From NCBI GenBank assembly GCA_046262995.1, contig JBHELQ010000140.1, forward strand, positions 1 to 23,320: 23,320 nt of DNA, in the 5' to 3' direction. Source of the stretch: JBHELQ01 sp046262995 (GTDB lineage Bacteria > Actinomycetota > Thermoleophilia > Solirubrobacterales > Thermoleophilaceae). The first letter of the stretch is position 1. Each line of letters starts with the position of its first letter. The position numbers and the translations under genes are program-made. This document shows positions 1-7,550 of this stretch, one piece after another. Under the pieces are notes generated by a model. The model ran no database searches and was not told the DNA's origin. It saw only the letters and a program-made list of their open reading frames with translations.

Positions 1-2249
1 AGCGAAGCGCCGCGGGCCGCCGCGCCCGCGATGAACTTCTGCTCGTAGGCGCGGATCGCCGCCTCGGAGCGCTTGCGACTCATCGCCCGCCGCAACCCCT
101 CGGCCTCGCCGGCGCTGAAGCCGGCGAACGCCATCGCCGCCTCCAGCACCTGGTCCTGGAAGACGATCGTCCCGAGCGTGTCGCGCAGCACCGGCTCGAG
201 CGACGGGTGGTCGTAGGGCACCCGGTAGCCAGGGTCCTCGCGCAACGCCTTGCGCCGCTCGATGTAGGGATGCACCGCCTTGCCCAGGATCGGGCCCGGC
301 CGCACGAGCGCGACCTGCACGGTCAGGTCGTCGAGCGTCTCGGGTCGCGTGCGCTTCAGCATCTGCATCTGCGCCCGCGACTCGATCTGGAACACGCCCA
401 TCGTCTCGGCGCGCTGGATCTGGGCGTAGACCTCGCGGTCGTCGAAGGGGATGCGCGAGAGGTCGATCCGCTCCCCGCGCGTGCGCGCGATCTGGTCCAC
501 GCAGCGCTCGACCGCGGACAGCATCCCCAGGCCGAGCAGGTCGATCTTCAGGAAGCCGGCGTCACCGCAGGAGTCCTTGTCCCACTGGACCATCTGCCTG
601 CCCTCCATCGACGCCGGCTGGATCGGGCAGAGGTCGATCAGCGGCTGCGTGGAGATGACCATGCCGCCCGGATGCTGGGTCACGTGCCGCGGCAGGCCCC
701 AGGCGTCGCGGCAGAGCCTGGCGAGCGCGTCCCAACGCGGCGAGCGGGCCCCGCCCGCCCTCGGCACCTCCTCCTCGATCTCGTTCCTGGGCTTCCAGGG
801 GTCGACCGCGCGCGCCAGTCGCTCGACCTCCCCCGGCGGCAGTCCGAGCGCCTTGGCGAAGTCCCGCACGGCCGAGCGCACCTGATAGGTGGCGAAGGCG
901 GCGACGAGGGCGCAGCGGTCGCGGCCATAGCGGTCGTGCACGCGCGGGATCAGGACGTCGCGGATGTCGCGCGGGAAGTCCAGGTCGATGTCGGGGAGCG
1001 CGGTCAGCTCCTCGTTCAGGAAGCGGCCGAGCATCAACTCGTTCTCGACCGGGTCCACGTGCGAGAGGCCGGTCAGGTAGCAGACGATCGAGGAGACGCT
1101 CGAGCCCCTCCCCCGCCCCGGCGGCAGCACCGAGCGGGCCGAGTCCGGACCGCGCACCTCGCAGGCCACCTCGCGCGCCAGCTCGAGCATGTCGCGATGG
1201 AGCATGAAGAAGCCCGACAGACCCAGATGACGGATCACCGCCAGCTCCTCGCGGAGCCGCCGCTCGGCCTCGTCGCGAGCGCTCCGGCCGGCGTATCGCT
1301 CGGCCACCCGCGCGCCGCACACCTCCGCCAGCTTGCGGTCGGCGTCCGGGTCCTCGGAGCCCGGGTAGCGGTAGCCCAGGTCCTCGCCCAGGTCGAACTC
1401 GAGGCGCTCGGCGAGCTTCACCGTCTCCGCAACCGCGTCGGGGTGGTCGCGGAAGCGCTCCGCGATCGCGTGTGGCGACGCAAGGGCGTGCGCGGCGTTG
1501 CCGCGCCGCTGGGGCTCCGTCTCATCGAGCGTGGCGCCGAGGCGGACCGCCACCATCGCGTCTTGCAGCGTCGCGCGTGCACGCTCGTGCGCGTGCACGT
1601 CGCCGGTGGCCACGCAAGGCACTCCGAGCCGCTCGGCTAGCTGCGCGAGCAGCCGGTTCCGCAGGCGGTCGCGGCGCCAGAAGGGTCGCTGGAGCTCGAT
1701 CCGGAAGCGCTCGGGCCCGAAGGCACGCAGCAGCCGGCGCGCCGTTGCCGCGGCCTGGCGCTGCTCGCCGCGCTCGACCCGGCCCGCAACCGCCCCGTCG
1801 CGCGCGCAGCCCGACAGGCAAACGAGGCCCTCCGCATGGCGCTCGACCTCCTCGATCGTCACGAACGGCTCCCGGTCGAGCGGATCCTGGCCCGGCCGGC
1901 CGTCGCCGGGCCCGGCCCAGCGCGAGCCCTCGCGCGCCCACCTGCGCGTTCGGGCATGCGCGCGCGTCAGGAGGCGGCAGAGATTGGAGTAGCCCCGCCG
2001 GCTCTCGCACAGGAGCGTGAGATGAAAGCCGTCATCGAGCGTCAGCTCGGCTCCGGTGATGGAGCGCACCCCGAGCGGTCGCAGCGCTTGCGCCATCTCC
2101 ATCGACCCGTGCAGCCCGTCGTGATCGGTCAGGGCGAGGGCGCCATAGCCGAGCTCGGCCGCAGCACCCGCCAGCTCGACCGGGTGCGAGGCGCCGTCCA
2201 GGAACGAGTAGGCCGAGTGGCAGTGGAGCTCTACGTAGCCGGCGGGCAC
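1..2249 (-). CDS. dnaE2: Error-prone DNA polymerase DnaE2 (C-terminus beyond window)
   Basis: This is the alpha-type catalytic subunit of a translesion polymerase, which copies damaged DNA as the catalytic member of the ImuB/DnaE2 mutasome. The frame is open for 749 codons from a GTG at 2249 to the left edge, so roughly the last third of the family's usual length of about 1,050 residues is missing. An N-terminal PHP domain shows HCHS at residues 9-12 and TDHD at 41-44. The polymerase palm shows GRGSS followed by PDIDLDF at 419-425, where D420 and D422 match the catalytic aspartates of DnaE. An in-frame TGA, the stop of the upstream gene, lies one codon before the GTG, so this is the earliest possible start. 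The 3-nt gap to the upstream small gene implies co-transcription from the LexA-box promoter near 3700. A replicative DnaE1 is less likely given the neighbouring genes. Confidence 0.93.
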   Translation of the reverse strand, partial: MPAGYVELHCHSAYSFLDGASHPVELAGAAAELGYGALALTDHDGLHGSMEMAQALRPLGVRSITGAELTLDDGFHLTLLCESRRGYSNLCRLLTRAHARTRRWAREGSRWAGPGDGRPGQDPLDREPFVTIEEVERHAEGLVCLSGCARDGAVAGRVERGEQRQAAATARRLLRAFGPERFRIELQRPFWRRDRLRNRLLAQLAERLGVPCVATGDVHAHERARATLQDAMVAVRLGATLDETEPQRRGNAAHALASPHAIAERFRDHPDAVAETVKLAERLEFDLGEDLGYRYPGSEDPDADRKLAEVCGARVAERYAGRSARDEAERRLREELAVIRHLGLSGFFMLHRDMLELAREVACEVRGPDSARSVLPPGRGRGSSVSSIVCYLTGLSHVDPVENELMLGRFLNEELTALPDIDLDFPRDIRDVLIPRVHDRYGRDRCALVAAFATYQVRSAVRDFAKALGLPPGEVERLARAVDPWKPRNEIEEEVPRAGGARSPRWDALARLCRDAWGLPRHVTQHPGGMVISTQPLIDLCPIQPASMEGRQMVQWDKDSCGDAGFLKIDLLGLGMLSAVERCVDQIARTRGERIDLSRIPFDDREVYAQIQRAETMGVFQIESRAQMQMLKRTRPETLDDLTVQVALVRPGPILGKAVHPYIERRKALREDPGYRVPYDHPSLEPVLRDTLGTIVFQDQVLEAAMAFAGFSAGEAEGLRRAMSRKRSEAAIRAYEQKFIAGAAARGAS

Positions 2250-2252
2250 GGC

Positions 2253-2495
2253 TCAACCCCGCTGCGAGTACCAGTCCCCGCGCTCGAGGTCACGGAAGAC
2301 GACCGCGTTGCGCCCGTCGACCAGCACCAGCTCGAAGTAGCGGCGCCGCAGCGGCTTGCCCTCCCACCAGAGGTCCTCGACGACCCATTCCTCGCGCACC
2401 GCCTCGACCGCCTGGCCGCTCACCGCGGCGGGCAGGCCCCGGCTGTCGGCCCGGACCGCCGCCGGCGACGGCTCCCCCAGCCGGCGGGCGCTCAC
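2253..2495 (-). CDS. Small mutasome-linked protein (DUF6504-like)
   Basis: An 80-residue protein is wedged between imuB and dnaE2. Its GTG start overlaps the imuB stop by 4 nt, and its TGA stop lies 3 nt before the dnaE2 start, so the three genes are translationally coupled. The N-terminal 30 residues are Ala/Pro/Arg-rich. The C-terminal half is aromatic and charged (EEWVVEDLWWEG, then RRRYFELVLVDG and VFRDLERGDWY) and looks like a compact beta-rich fold. It has no signal peptide or membrane segment. I recall similar short proteins, named DUF6504 or left unnamed, next to actinobacterial dnaE2 genes, but this is memory and not a search. Position suggests a cytoplasmic accessory of translesion synthesis; no catalytic motif is visible. 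Confidence 0.8.
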   Translation of the reverse strand: MSARRLGEPSPAAVRADSRGLPAAVSGQAVEAVREEWVVEDLWWEGKPLRRRYFELVLVDGRNAVVFRDLERGDWYSQRG

Positions 2496-3694
2496 CTCTC
2501 CTCCAGGAAGGGCGCCAGCAGGGAGCGGCGCTCGGGCACGCGCGAGGCCGGATCGACCTCCAGCACCCGCATGGCCGCATCGGCGCCCGCCGCCTGGCGT
2601 GCCTGTCGGACCGCCTCCCCCAGCCGCGCGCGACGGACCGCGCCGCTCTCCTCGAGCAGCCTGCCCTGGTCGTGCGCCGGCGGCCCGAAGGACTCGACCT
2701 CGAGCGCCAGCGACTCAGCGGGCGCCGGAAGCTCCCCGAGCCGCGGGGCCAGCGCCAGCCGAATGCGCAGCTGGTCGACGCTCGCCTGCCGCAGGGTGAC
2801 GACCGCCCGCCAGGTGCCGCCGGCCACGAAGCGGGCCGAAAGGGCGAGCGCGCGCAGCGCGCGACCCCGCCGCTCGCGACGGGCCAGCAGGCGCGCCACG
2901 AGCAGCTCCAGGGCGCGCTCGAGCTGAAGGCCCGAGGCCGCCTCCGGAAGCTCCAGCCGCTCGGCGACCGGCTCGGGCGGGCGGCGGGGCTGGAGCGGGG
3001 TGTCGCGACCCCGGGCCAGGTCCAGGGCCAGGAGGCCGGGATGGCCGAAGCGCTCCGCGACGGCCCGGGATGGAAGCGCCGCCAGCTCGCCGAGGGTGCG
3101 GATGCCGAGCTGCTCGAGCACGTCCGGCAGCGCCTGGAGCTCTGGCCTGGTCCTCAGGAGCGCCACCGGCTGACGCGAGAGGAGCTCTCCGGGGCGATCG
3201 GGACGGATCTGCGTCGAGCCTCTTAGTCCTCTCCTCGGGCGGGCCTGAAGGGCTGCCGCGTAGGCCGTGAAGCGGCTGAGGGCGGCTCCGAAGCGGGCGC
3301 CCGGGCCGAGCGCCTTGCGTGCGGCGCTCAACACGCCGTCCAGGTTGTTGCCGTACAGCTTCTCCAGGCCGCTCGCCTCGAAGTAGGCGATGCCTGCGCG
3401 GTCGGATTCGACGGCTGCCCCGAGTCCCTCCAGATGGTCGAGCAACTTCGCCCAATGGGCTCGGACGCCTGCCGGGTCGGGTGGCACCAGGCGCAGGTCG
3501 GGGCAGCGGGCCAGCGCCTCCCCGAGTCGCATGCCGCGGACGACGCCGAACGTCTCGGCGGCCGCCGAGGCCTCTCCCACCACCTGCTCGCGACCCGCCT
3601 CGGGGGCCAGCGCCACCGGCTCGCCGAGCAGCGCCCTGCGCTCCCCCAGCGCGGCCAGGAGCTCGAAGCGGGGGTAGAGGACGCAGACCACCAT
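2492..3694 (-). CDS. imuB: ImuB-like Y-family DNA polymerase homologue (catalytically degenerate)
   Basis: This Y-family polymerase relative is expected to bridge DnaE2 to the sliding clamp during SOS mutagenesis. The N-terminus (VVCVLYPRFELLAALGE) aligns with the Y-family opening where active enzymes have an Asp, which is absent here. The usual Ser-x-Asp-Glu active-site motif is replaced by ESDRAGIAYFEASGL near residues 95-115. Both losses are typical of ImuB rather than Pol IV. A helix-hairpin-helix-like segment (LEQLGIRTLGELAALP) and a little-finger-like region follow. No clean clamp-binding QLxLF motif is seen; QGRLLEE near the C-terminus may be a degenerate version. The ATG at 3694 is chosen because the only earlier one (3703) lies inside the LexA palindrome. 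No recA-like imuA gene precedes it. Length, about 400 aa, is slightly short for the family. Confidence 0.88.
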   Translation of the reverse strand: MVVCVLYPRFELLAALGERRALLGEPVALAPEAGREQVVGEASAAAETFGVVRGMRLGEALARCPDLRLVPPDPAGVRAHWAKLLDHLEGLGAAVESDRAGIAYFEASGLEKLYGNNLDGVLSAARKALGPGARFGAALSRFTAYAAALQARPRRGLRGSTQIRPDRPGELLSRQPVALLRTRPELQALPDVLEQLGIRTLGELAALPSRAVAERFGHPGLLALDLARGRDTPLQPRRPPEPVAERLELPEAASGLQLERALELLVARLLARRERRGRALRALALSARFVAGGTWRAVVTLRQASVDQLRIRLALAPRLGELPAPAESLALEVESFGPPAHDQGRLLEESGAVRRARLGEAVRQARQAAGADAAMRVLEVDPASRVPERRSLLAPFLEER

Positions 3695-3696
3695 TA

Positions 3697-3710
3697 CGAA
3701 CATATGTTCG
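3697..3710 (-). promoter_or_regulatory. LexA SOS box of the imuB-dnaE2 operon
   Basis: The sequence cgaacatatgttcg is a perfect 14-bp palindrome. It matches the Gram-positive/actinobacterial LexA operator (CGAAC-N4-GTTCG). It ends 2 nt before the imuB ATG at 3694 and contains the alternative ATG at 3703. A TTGACC hexamer lies a few bases upstream (around 3717-3722), so bound LexA would cover the core promoter and start. No Shine-Dalgarno sequence fits between box and start, so the mRNA is probably leaderless. The tauE stop lies 17 bp away, so the box separates imuB transcription from the upstream gene. Confidence 0.85.
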
Positions 3711-3726
3711 CACGGCGGTCAACCCC

Positions 3727-4443
3727 CTAGAGGCCCAGGATGCCGGCGGCCAGGCTGGCCGCCCCCGCCGCGCAGACCAGGGCCAGCACGACCACGCGGA
3801 AGCGATCGGCCGGCAGCCGCCGGAAGGCGCGGGCGCCCGCAAAGTGCCCCGCGGCCAGCACGACCAGCAGCCACCCGAGCGTCCCCGGCGAGATCGCGCG
3901 GCCGGTCCCCCCCGCCACCAGCAGCAGCGCTCCACCGGCCAGGTTCAGCGCTAGGAAGCAGGCCGCCAGCGCGGCGCGCAGCTCGCCGGGGCGGACGCCG
4001 CGCGCCTCGAGCCAGAGCACGAGCGGGGGGCCGCTGACGCTGATCGACGTGGTCAAGACGCCGCTCATGAAGCCCGCCGCCCAAGCGGGGATCGCTAGCG
4101 GCCGGGCGCCGCCAAGCTGCCAGGCGCCCGCGGCCAGGACCGCCGCGCCCACGACGAGCTGCAGGCCCGGCTTGGAGACCAGTGCCAGCGCCAGCGCGCC
4201 CAACCCCAGCCCGGGGAGTGCCGCATAGAGCGCCGGCGCCAGGCCGCGCCAATCCATGCTCCGAGCGCCGGAGTCGGCCAGCACCAGCAGGTTGATCGCC
4301 AGCCCCAGCGCCAGCAGCGCGGTGATCGCCTCGTAGCGGTCGAACACCGCGAACATGGCCGGGCTCAGCACGAGGGCGAAGCCGAAGCCGGTGGCAGACT
4401 GCACGGAGGCCCCCACGAAGGTGGCGACCGCGGCCAGGACCAT
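3727..4443 (-). CDS. TauE/SafE-family membrane permease
   Basis: This 238-residue, strongly hydrophobic protein has about eight predicted membrane segments. The N-terminal segment contains the family-like motif GASVQSATGFGFAL, and a mid-protein repeat has SGVLTTSISVSGPPLVLW, the second half of the duplicated TauE/SafE fold. Family members are proposed exporters of sulfite, sulfoacetate or other small organosulfur anions across the cytoplasmic membrane. The substrate cannot be read from the sequence and no sulfur-metabolism gene is adjacent. Its ATG overlaps the TGA of the upstream peptidase gene by 1 nt (TGATG), so it is the last gene of the aroKB-aroQ-pep transcript. The next gene, imuB, has its own SOS promoter. 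Confidence 0.85.
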   Translation of the reverse strand: MVLAAVATFVGASVQSATGFGFALVLSPAMFAVFDRYEAITALLALGLAINLLVLADSGARSMDWRGLAPALYAALPGLGLGALALALVSKPGLQLVVGAAVLAAGAWQLGGARPLAIPAWAAGFMSGVLTTSISVSGPPLVLWLEARGVRPGELRAALAACFLALNLAGGALLLVAGGTGRAISPGTLGWLLVVLAAGHFAGARAFRRLPADRFRVVVLALVCAAGAASLAAGILGL

Positions 4444-5516
4444 CAGCCGATCGCCAGGAGCTCCTTCGGAAACGCGGTCAGGCTCTGGCCGCCCTCCTCA
4501 CCCACCACAACCAGGTCCTCGATCCTCACCCCGAGCTCCCCGGGCAGGTATACGCCGGGCTCCACCGTGACGACGTTGCCCGACCGCAACTCCCCCTCGC
4601 CGCTCTTCGCCAGTCGCGGTCCCTCGTGCACCTCGAGCCCGACGCCATGCCCCAGGCCGTGGCCGAAGCGCTCCCCGTGGCCCGCCGCCTCGATCGCCTG
4701 CCGGGCGACGCCGTCGAGCTCGCGGCAGCCCACGCCCGCGCGCACCTGGCCCAGCGCCGTCTCCTGCGCCGAGCGAACCAGCTCGTAGACCTCGAGGGCG
4801 CGACCGTGGACCTCGCCGCTCGCGAAGGTGCGGGTGCAGTCCGAGCAGTAGCCGTCCAGGCGCGCGCCCATGTCAACGATGACGAGCGCGTCCCCGGGGA
4901 TCTCCACGTCGCGGGGCTCGGCGTGCGGGAGCGCCCCGTGCGGTCCAGCGGCGACGATCACGGGGAACGCCGGCTCGGCGCCGCGAGCCCTGAGCTCGGC
5001 CTCGAGCCAGCGGGCCGTCTCGAGCTCGGTCCGCCCGGTGAAGCCGCGTTCGCGCAGAGCCGCGTAGACCTCGTCGGCCAGCTTCGCGGCCTGGCCGATC
5101 ACGCGCAACTCGTCCTCGTCCTTGACCTCGCGCAGGCGCTCGACGAGCCCCGCCGCCGGCACGAACTCGACCGCCTCATCCGCCTTCTCGCGCAGCCGCT
5201 CGTGCGCCCGGACGCTCACGTGCGCGTCGTCGAAGCCCACCCGTCCGCCTACCCGGCGAGCCAGCTCGCCGAGCAGGTCGCGCTCCGCCTTGAGCAGATC
5301 GAAGCCCCGGACCTGCTCTTCGGCCTGCTCGACATAGCGGAAGTCCGTGATGAACAGGCGCTCGCCCGCGCTCACGACGCAGGCGCCGTTCGTGCCCGTG
5401 AAGCCCGTCAGGTAGTGCACGTTCACGAGGTTCGTCACGAGCAGGCAGTCGAGCTCGCGCTCGCCGAGCAGGTCGACCAGGCTGTCCGCGCGAGCGCTGG
5501 CGACGGCCTCGGTCAC
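4443..5516 (-). CDS. Xaa-Pro peptidase, M24B family (PepP/PepQ-like)
   Basis: A cytoplasmic dinuclear-metal peptidase that cleaves Xaa-Pro bonds in peptides or dipeptides. Residues 1-130 form the creatinase-like N-domain and residues 137-350 the pita-bread catalytic domain. All five expected metal ligands are present: D215 and D226 in VDMGARLDGYCSD, H290 in GHGLGHG, E319 in TVEPGVY and E333 in RIEDL, with His297 in VHEGP. The length of 357 aa is standard. The GTG start overlaps the aroQ stop by 4 nt (GTGA). A peptidase of this family directly after aroQ is a familiar arrangement in Gram-positive bacteria, often followed by efp, but here a TauE permease follows. Aminopeptidase and dipeptidase activities cannot be told apart from the sequence. 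Confidence 0.92.
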   Translation of the reverse strand: MTEAVASARADSLVDLLGERELDCLLVTNLVNVHYLTGFTGTNGACVVSAGERLFITDFRYVEQAEEQVRGFDLLKAERDLLGELARRVGGRVGFDDAHVSVRAHERLREKADEAVEFVPAAGLVERLREVKDEDELRVIGQAAKLADEVYAALRERGFTGRTELETARWLEAELRARGAEPAFPVIVAAGPHGALPHAEPRDVEIPGDALVIVDMGARLDGYCSDCTRTFASGEVHGRALEVYELVRSAQETALGQVRAGVGCRELDGVARQAIEAAGHGERFGHGLGHGVGLEVHEGPRLAKSGEGELRSGNVVTVEPGVYLPGELGVRIEDLVVVGEEGGQSLTAFPKELLAIG

Positions 5517-5953
5517 GGATTCAACTTCCGCGTAAGCATCTCCAGCGCGTCACGGTAGCCCTCGACGCCCTTGCCCTGGACGGACCCCAGGCAGAGGTCG
5601 CCGATCACGGACTCCCGCCGCCATTCCTCTCGCTCGTCGAGGGCGGAGAGGTGCACCTCCACCGCCGGGATCCCCGCCACCTCCAGCGCGTCGCGGATGG
5701 CCCAGGAGTAATGGGTCCAGGCGCCGGGGTTCAGCACGAGGCCGTCGGCCCTTTCGCGCGCGCGGTGGAGGCCTTCGCAGTACTCGCCCTCGTGGTTGGT
5801 CTGGAAGAAGGCGGCGTCGAAGCCGAGGTCGCGGGCGTACCCCTGGACCTGGCCCTCGAGCTCGCGCAGCGTCAGTCCGCCGTAGTGCTCGCTCGGCCGC
5901 CGCCCGAGCACGTCGAGGTTCACGCCGTGCATCACCTGCACCCGGACCTTCAC
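5513..5953 (-). CDS. aroQ: Type II 3-dehydroquinate dehydratase
   Basis: Catalyses dehydration of 3-dehydroquinate to 3-dehydroshikimate, the third step of the shikimate pathway; the family forms cytoplasmic dodecamers. Key motifs are present: the active-site Asn and Arg in VNLDVLGRR, the catalytic Tyr in SEHYGG, QTNHEGE, LNPGAWTHYSWAIRDAL, and the catalytic His in EVHLS followed by REEWRRES. The usual NGPN opening reads HGVN, so the first Asn and the Pro are replaced while the catalytic Asn is kept. The length of 146 aa is normal. The GTG start at 5953 overlaps the aroKB stop by 4 nt; an internal ATG at 5932 would remove a conserved strand and is less likely. Confidence 0.95.
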   Translation of the reverse strand: MKVRVQVMHGVNLDVLGRRPSEHYGGLTLRELEGQVQGYARDLGFDAAFFQTNHEGEYCEGLHRARERADGLVLNPGAWTHYSWAIRDALEVAGIPAVEVHLSALDEREEWRRESVIGDLCLGSVQGKGVEGYRDALEMLTRKLNP

Positions 5954-7500
5954 CTCGCGTGCAGCTCCTCGATCGCGGCCCGCAGCTCCCCCTGGTCCGC
6001 CGCGTGGCCGTGGGTCACCCGGCCCGGAGCCTCGACCAGGACGAGCGGCACGCGGCCGCCGCGCCGTTTCTTGTCCCGCGCCGCGGCGGCGAGGACGTCG
6101 TCGACGGATGCGCCCTCGAAGCCGAGTGGCAGGCCCTGCCGCTCGAGCAGCCCAGCCACCTCCGCTCGCAGCTCGTCCTGTCCGGAGAGCCGCAGCGCGC
6201 AGAGCAGGCCGATCCCGATCGCCTCGCCGTGGCGGTAGCGGCGGTAGCCGGTGGCCGCCTCGATCGCGTGGCCGACCGTGTGCCCCAGGTTCAGTACCTG
6301 CCGGCGCCCGGCGTCGCGCTCGTCCTCGGCCACGACCTCGAGCTTTGCCCTGATGCAGCCGAAGATGACCTCGTCGGTCACATCTCCGCCCTCGCGCACA
6401 CGCGTCCAGAGGGGCTCCCCGGCGACGAGGGCCGTCTTGACCACCTCCGCATAGCCGGCGGCCATCTCCTCAGGCGGAAGCGTCGCGAGCGTTGCCGGGT
6501 CGCACAGCACCGCCGACGGCTGGTGATACGCGCCGACGTAGTTCTTCCCCTCGGGCAGGTCCACGCCCGTCTTGCCCCCGTAGGCGGAGTCGACCTGGGC
6601 GACGAGCGTCGTCGGCATCTGAACATGGCGCATCCCGCGCTGGTAGACGGCGGCGCAGAAGCCGGCCACGTCGCCGACCACGCCGCCCCCGACCGCCACG
6701 ACCAGGTCTCCTCGCTCCGCCCCACGCTCCGCCAACGCCCGCAGGACGAACTCGGCGCCGTGGATCGTCTTGTGCTCCTCGCCGGCCATCACCACGATGC
6801 GCTCGTCCGATTCGACGCGGTACTGACGGTCCACGTGCTCGTCGGTCACGACGAACCGACGGCCGTCCTGCGGGAAGAAGAAGCCGCTCTCGATCAGCCC
6901 CCGCCCGACGAACACCGGATACTCGGCGGACGTGGACGATGCCCAGACGAGCCGGGTTCCGGCGGGCGCCCCCTCGAGGGCCAGCAACGCCGGGAGCGCG
7001 CGCAGGGCGGCGTCCTTGCGGGCGGCAGCCGGGACGGTGACGTCCGCCACCGCCTCGTACAGGTCGCGGCGCTCGCGGTACAGCGCCTCGAAGCGCGACC
7101 GGTCCCTGGCCAGCGGACGTCCCGTCCCGCGGGCGCGGCGCCAGGCATCCGAGGGATCGACGTCCAGGTGCACGACGGTGTGACCTCGCAGCGACGCGCG
7201 CACGCGCTCCGAGCCCACCGCCCCGCCTCCGAGGGCCAGCACACGCGCGCTCGAGCCTTCGAGCAGCCGCAGGACGACTTCCTCCTCGCGCGCGCGAAAC
7301 GCGGCCTCGCCCTCGCGGTCGAAGAAGCCTTCGAGGGGCTCCCCGAGCTCCTGCTCCAGCTCCCGGTCGGCGTCCAGGGCATGCTGGCCGAGCGCCGCCG
7401 CGAGCGCGTTCGCGGCGCTCGACTTCCCCGCGCCCATGAAACCGACGAGCACGAGCGCTCTCAGGTTCGTTGGGGCGGCGATGTCTGCGAGCGACTCCAC
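5950..7500 (-). CDS. aroKB: Bifunctional shikimate kinase / 3-dehydroquinate synthase fusion
   Basis: One 516-residue polypeptide carries two shikimate-pathway enzymes. Residues 14-175 are shikimate kinase: Walker A GFMGAGKS at 20-27, shikimate-binding DADRE at 43-47, GGGA at 91-94 and lid Arg in GRPLARD at 127-133. Residues 180-516 are dehydroquinate synthase: NAD-binding GGGVVGDVAG at 271-280, VDSAYGGKTGVD at 303-314, KNYVGAYHQP at 319-328, metal ligands in AGYAEVVK, NLGHTVGHAIE and HGEA, and DKKR at 477-480. The linker is only about 10 residues. The GTG start has no clear Shine-Dalgarno; the upstream sequence taaggtattc could be a -10 region for a short-leader or leaderless message. It is the first gene of the run aroKB-aroQ-pep-tauE. 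Confidence 0.95.
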   Translation of the reverse strand: MESLADIAAPTNLRALVLVGFMGAGKSSAANALAAALGQHALDADRELEQELGEPLEGFFDREGEAAFRAREEEVVLRLLEGSSARVLALGGGAVGSERVRASLRGHTVVHLDVDPSDAWRRARGTGRPLARDRSRFEALYRERRDLYEAVADVTVPAAARKDAALRALPALLALEGAPAGTRLVWASSTSAEYPVFVGRGLIESGFFFPQDGRRFVVTDEHVDRQYRVESDERIVVMAGEEHKTIHGAEFVLRALAERGAERGDLVVAVGGGVVGDVAGFCAAVYQRGMRHVQMPTTLVAQVDSAYGGKTGVDLPEGKNYVGAYHQPSAVLCDPATLATLPPEEMAAGYAEVVKTALVAGEPLWTRVREGGDVTDEVIFGCIRAKLEVVAEDERDAGRRQVLNLGHTVGHAIEAATGYRRYRHGEAIGIGLLCALRLSGQDELRAEVAGLLERQGLPLGFEGASVDDVLAAAARDKKRRGGRVPLVLVEAPGRVTHGHAADQGELRAAIEELHAR

Positions 7501-7550
7501 TGTGGGCGTCCGAATACCTTACGGCCCGTCCGCCGACCGGTAGCGACCGC

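Noticed and set aside
207..1640. Plus-strand open frame of 477 codons
   Set aside because: It lies antisense to dnaE2, whose motifs are unmistakable. Its product is Arg/His/Leu-rich with no family motifs, as expected from high-GC codon bias.
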